A stretch of DNA of 14,573 nt from JAHRVQ01 sp046290215 (GTDB lineage: Bacteria; Pseudomonadota; Gammaproteobacteria; Pseudomonadales; Azotimanducaceae): positions 1-14,573 of the forward strand of contig JBKAGC010000074.1 in the NCBI GenBank assembly GCA_046290215.1, in the 5' to 3' direction. Within the stretch, counting starts at the first letter, position 1. Every line of letters begins with the position of its first letter. A program made the position numbers and the translations under genes. This document shows, one piece after another, positions 12,719 through 14,573 of the stretch. The notes below the pieces were generated by a model. It did not search any database and was not told the origin of the DNA. It saw only the letters and a program-made list of their open reading frames with translations.

Positions 12719-14573
12719 CTAACTCACCACCTCTTTTGACTCACGCTCTGAATAGAGCCCCACCTTCTCAAGGACCTGCTTCAAATCTGCGAGCCGAAAC
12801 GGCTTTGCCATAAAATAAGCAGGATCGTCGTCAGGCAGCGGCGATACATTACCGCTCATCATGACGACATTAACGTCGTCACGAACCTTGCGGACCGCGT
12901 CAATGAGTTCAACGCCCTTCATCTGTGGCATATTTTGGTCGGTGATCAGTAAGGAAAAGTCATTCGGACCAGACTTGAAGCGTTCCAGAGCTTCCAGCGG
13001 GTGCACAAACGCCTCGACTTCTAAACCCAAAGACGTCAGCAAACGCGCCGCCACATCCACAATCCATTCTTCATCGTCCACCAACATCACACGACTCGTG
13101 GTAGCTCGCGCTTCGGACAGTGATACCACGCGATTATCAGACTCTGATTGGCTAATGGGCAAATAAATAGTGAAGTGGCTTCCCATACCAAGATGAGACT
13201 CCACCTCAATATGACCTTTATGATTCAAGACAATACCGTGCACGATACTCAGGCCGAGCCCGGCGCCAATTCGGTCATTACCACCGAGAGCATGGGAAGA
13301 GTAAAAGGGATCAAATATTTTTTGCCGCATAGCCTCTGGCATACCCATCCCGGTGTCTTTGAAATGCAACAGTGCGAAATCACCCGGTGCCAAATTCGAT
13401 CCCCTTGGCAACTCACCTTGCTCTAATGACTTGCGCTCGATGAAAACGTCTAGTCTACCGCCATCATCACTTAAGGCGGTGGTGGCATTACTTCCCAGGT
13501 TGAGAATTAGCTGCTGCACTTGCGACGAGTCAACTTCCACCGGAAGCGACTGCTCCGGATAGTTTTCTATTAAGCGGACATTATCTGGTAAACCAGATTT
13601 AAAAAACTTTACCGACTCCCTGACAATCTGGTTTAGATCCTGAGTCACCAGCCGCCCATCATCCAATTGCGTGACGCTCATAATCCTCGCCACCAGGTCT
13701 GTTGCCCGGGCACTGGCCTGCTCCACTTTTTTCAGGAATGTCCTCGCGGGTGATTGAGGCTCAACCGTTTCAAGGGCAAGGTCGTTGTAACCAGTAATCG
13801 CGGTCAAAATATTGTTGAAGTCATGAGCGATCCCCGCGGATAGGGTGCCTAATGCACTTAGCTTTTCCTTAAAACCGACCGCACGTTCAAGGTGCCGGAA
13901 CTCAGTAATGTCCGTCCCAGAAGCCAGAATCTCCCTGGCGTGGCCATCGGTTTCGGACAAGGGTGCGAATCGCCAGATCACCGTATGAATATTATCCCCT
14001 TGATCGTGCAACTGGCACTCGAAGTGCTCGCCACTATCCTCGGCATCAAACACCGCGAGAATCTTTTGCCGCAAGTTGTTCCGCTGCGGTGCATTAACAA
14101 AATCTAGCAAACTTTTGCCAACCAGTGCCTCAGCATCCTCACCAAGCAAACTAACGGCGTTTTCATTGACATGAAGCATCCGGCCTTCCACATCAAGGGT
14201 CACCAGCATCACTTCTGCCACATCTACATAACGTTGCGTTTTTTCACGCTCTCGCCTTATCTGCGCCTCTGCTTCACGCCTGATTTCTACCTCATTGCGC
14301 AGTTGGAGATTCATCGCCTGAACCTCAGCAACATGTTCACGCCGTGACATAAAACCACGATAAACAAACAACATCATCGCTCCAATCACAGTGGCGTAGA
14401 GCAAATAGGCCCAAACGCTAAACCAGGGCGCAGGGTGCACCAGAACACGAATACGTTCCGGCTGCTCCGACCAAATGCCATCGCTATTGCTGGCTTGCAC
14501 CTCGAACACATACTCCCCGGGCAACAAGTTGTTATAGCTCACATAGCGACGTGTACCAGCGGAAACCCAATCA
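12719..14573 (-). CDS. Hybrid sensor histidine kinase with Y_Y_Y, PAS, HisKA, HATPase and receiver domains, N-terminus beyond window
   Basis: The visible 617 codons are the C-terminal part of a membrane hybrid sensor kinase. The reading frame is open to the window edge at 14572. The GTG at 14542 is internal, because the residues before it (WVSAGTRRYVSY) continue the Y_Y_Y domain. That domain (NLLPGEYVFEVQASNSDGIW) is followed by one transmembrane helix (about 41-63, counted from 14542), a coiled coil (about 66-104), a PAS domain (105-220) and a HisKA domain with phospho-histidine H240 in GIAHDFNNIL. The ATPase domain carries N348/N352 (LILNLGSNA), DTGMG (396-400) and GAGLGLS. The receiver has D489/D490, phospho-acceptor D535, S563 and K580. 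All key residues are present, so it should be active. In known relatives the periplasmic part is a beta-propeller before Y_Y_Y. The signal and output are unknown. Confidence 0.9.
   Translation of the reverse strand, partial: DWVSAGTRRYVSYNNLLPGEYVFEVQASNSDGIWSEQPERIRVLVHPAPWFSVWAYLLYATVIGAMMLFVYRGFMSRREHVAEVQAMNLQLRNEVEIRREAEAQIRREREKTQRYVDVAEVMLVTLDVEGRMLHVNENAVSLLGEDAEALVGKSLLDFVNAPQRNNLRQKILAVFDAEDSGEHFECQLHDQGDNIHTVIWRFAPLSETDGHAREILASGTDITEFRHLERAVGFKEKLSALGTLSAGIAHDFNNILTAITGYNDLALETVEPQSPARTFLKKVEQASARATDLVARIMSVTQLDDGRLVTQDLNQIVRESVKFFKSGLPDNVRLIENYPEQSLPVEVDSSQVQQLILNLGSNATTALSDDGGRLDVFIERKSLEQGELPRGSNLAPGDFALLHFKDTGMGMPEAMRQKIFDPFYSSHALGGNDRIGAGLGLSIVHGIVLNHKGHIEVESHLGMGSHFTIYLPISQSESDNRVVSLSEARATTSRVMLVDDEEWIVDVAARLLTSLGLEVEAFVHPLEALERFKSGPNDFSLLITDQNMPQMKGVELIDAVRKVRDDVNVVMMSGNVSPLPDDDPAYFMAKPFRLADLKQVLEKVGLYSERESKEVVS

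Noticed and set aside
14540..14542. GTG at 14542 as the true kinase start
   Set aside because: The frame is open to the window edge, and the ten preceding codons continue the Y_Y_Y domain pattern.

Overview
The window looks like a chromosomal segment from a gammaproteobacterium related to Pseudomonas and the marine Cellvibrio-type groups. The proteins resemble gammaproteobacterial versions throughout, and the left part keeps a gene order I recall from Pseudomonas (nadA, bepA, tusA, perM, dapA, bamC). Coding density is very high. I saw no transposase, phage gene, CRISPR array, plasmid gene or rRNA, and no gene-free stretch longer than about 140 bases.

Left block (1-5691): minus-strand tusA, perM, dapA and bamC are tightly packed with overlapping starts and stops. 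They serve tRNA and cofactor sulfur relay, a membrane permease-like protein, lysine/diaminopimelate synthesis and outer-membrane protein assembly. The periplasmic metalloprotease bepA diverges from tusA and converges on nadA (NAD synthesis). BamC and BepA both belong to outer-membrane protein assembly and quality control.

Middle (5692-6951): a divergent ATP-grasp enzyme of the glutathione-synthetase fold lies opposite nadA. A tRNA-Lys(UUU) gene with its own strong-looking promoter follows.

Surface-glycan block (6952-11833): a minus-strand methyltransferase/glycosyltransferase pair diverges from the plus-strand operon galU-ugd-UDP-glucuronate 4-epimerase. The operon encodes a complete route from glucose-1-phosphate through UDP-glucose and UDP-glucuronate to UDP-galacturonate, which suggests an acidic exopolysaccharide, capsule or lipopolysaccharide sugar.

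Right end (11834-14573): a luciferase-like flavin/F420 oxidoreductase converges, with a 4-base gap, on a large hybrid histidine kinase (Y_Y_Y sensor end, membrane helix, PAS, HisKA, HATPase, receiver). The kinase gene runs off the window edge.

Most of this is ordinary core and envelope metabolism, and I did not find a convincing undescribed multi-gene system. The best candidates for a second look are the ATP-grasp protein with an intact ATP site but an altered substrate region, the clustered dyads in the intergenic regions, and two TTG start codons fused to the preceding stop as TTGA.
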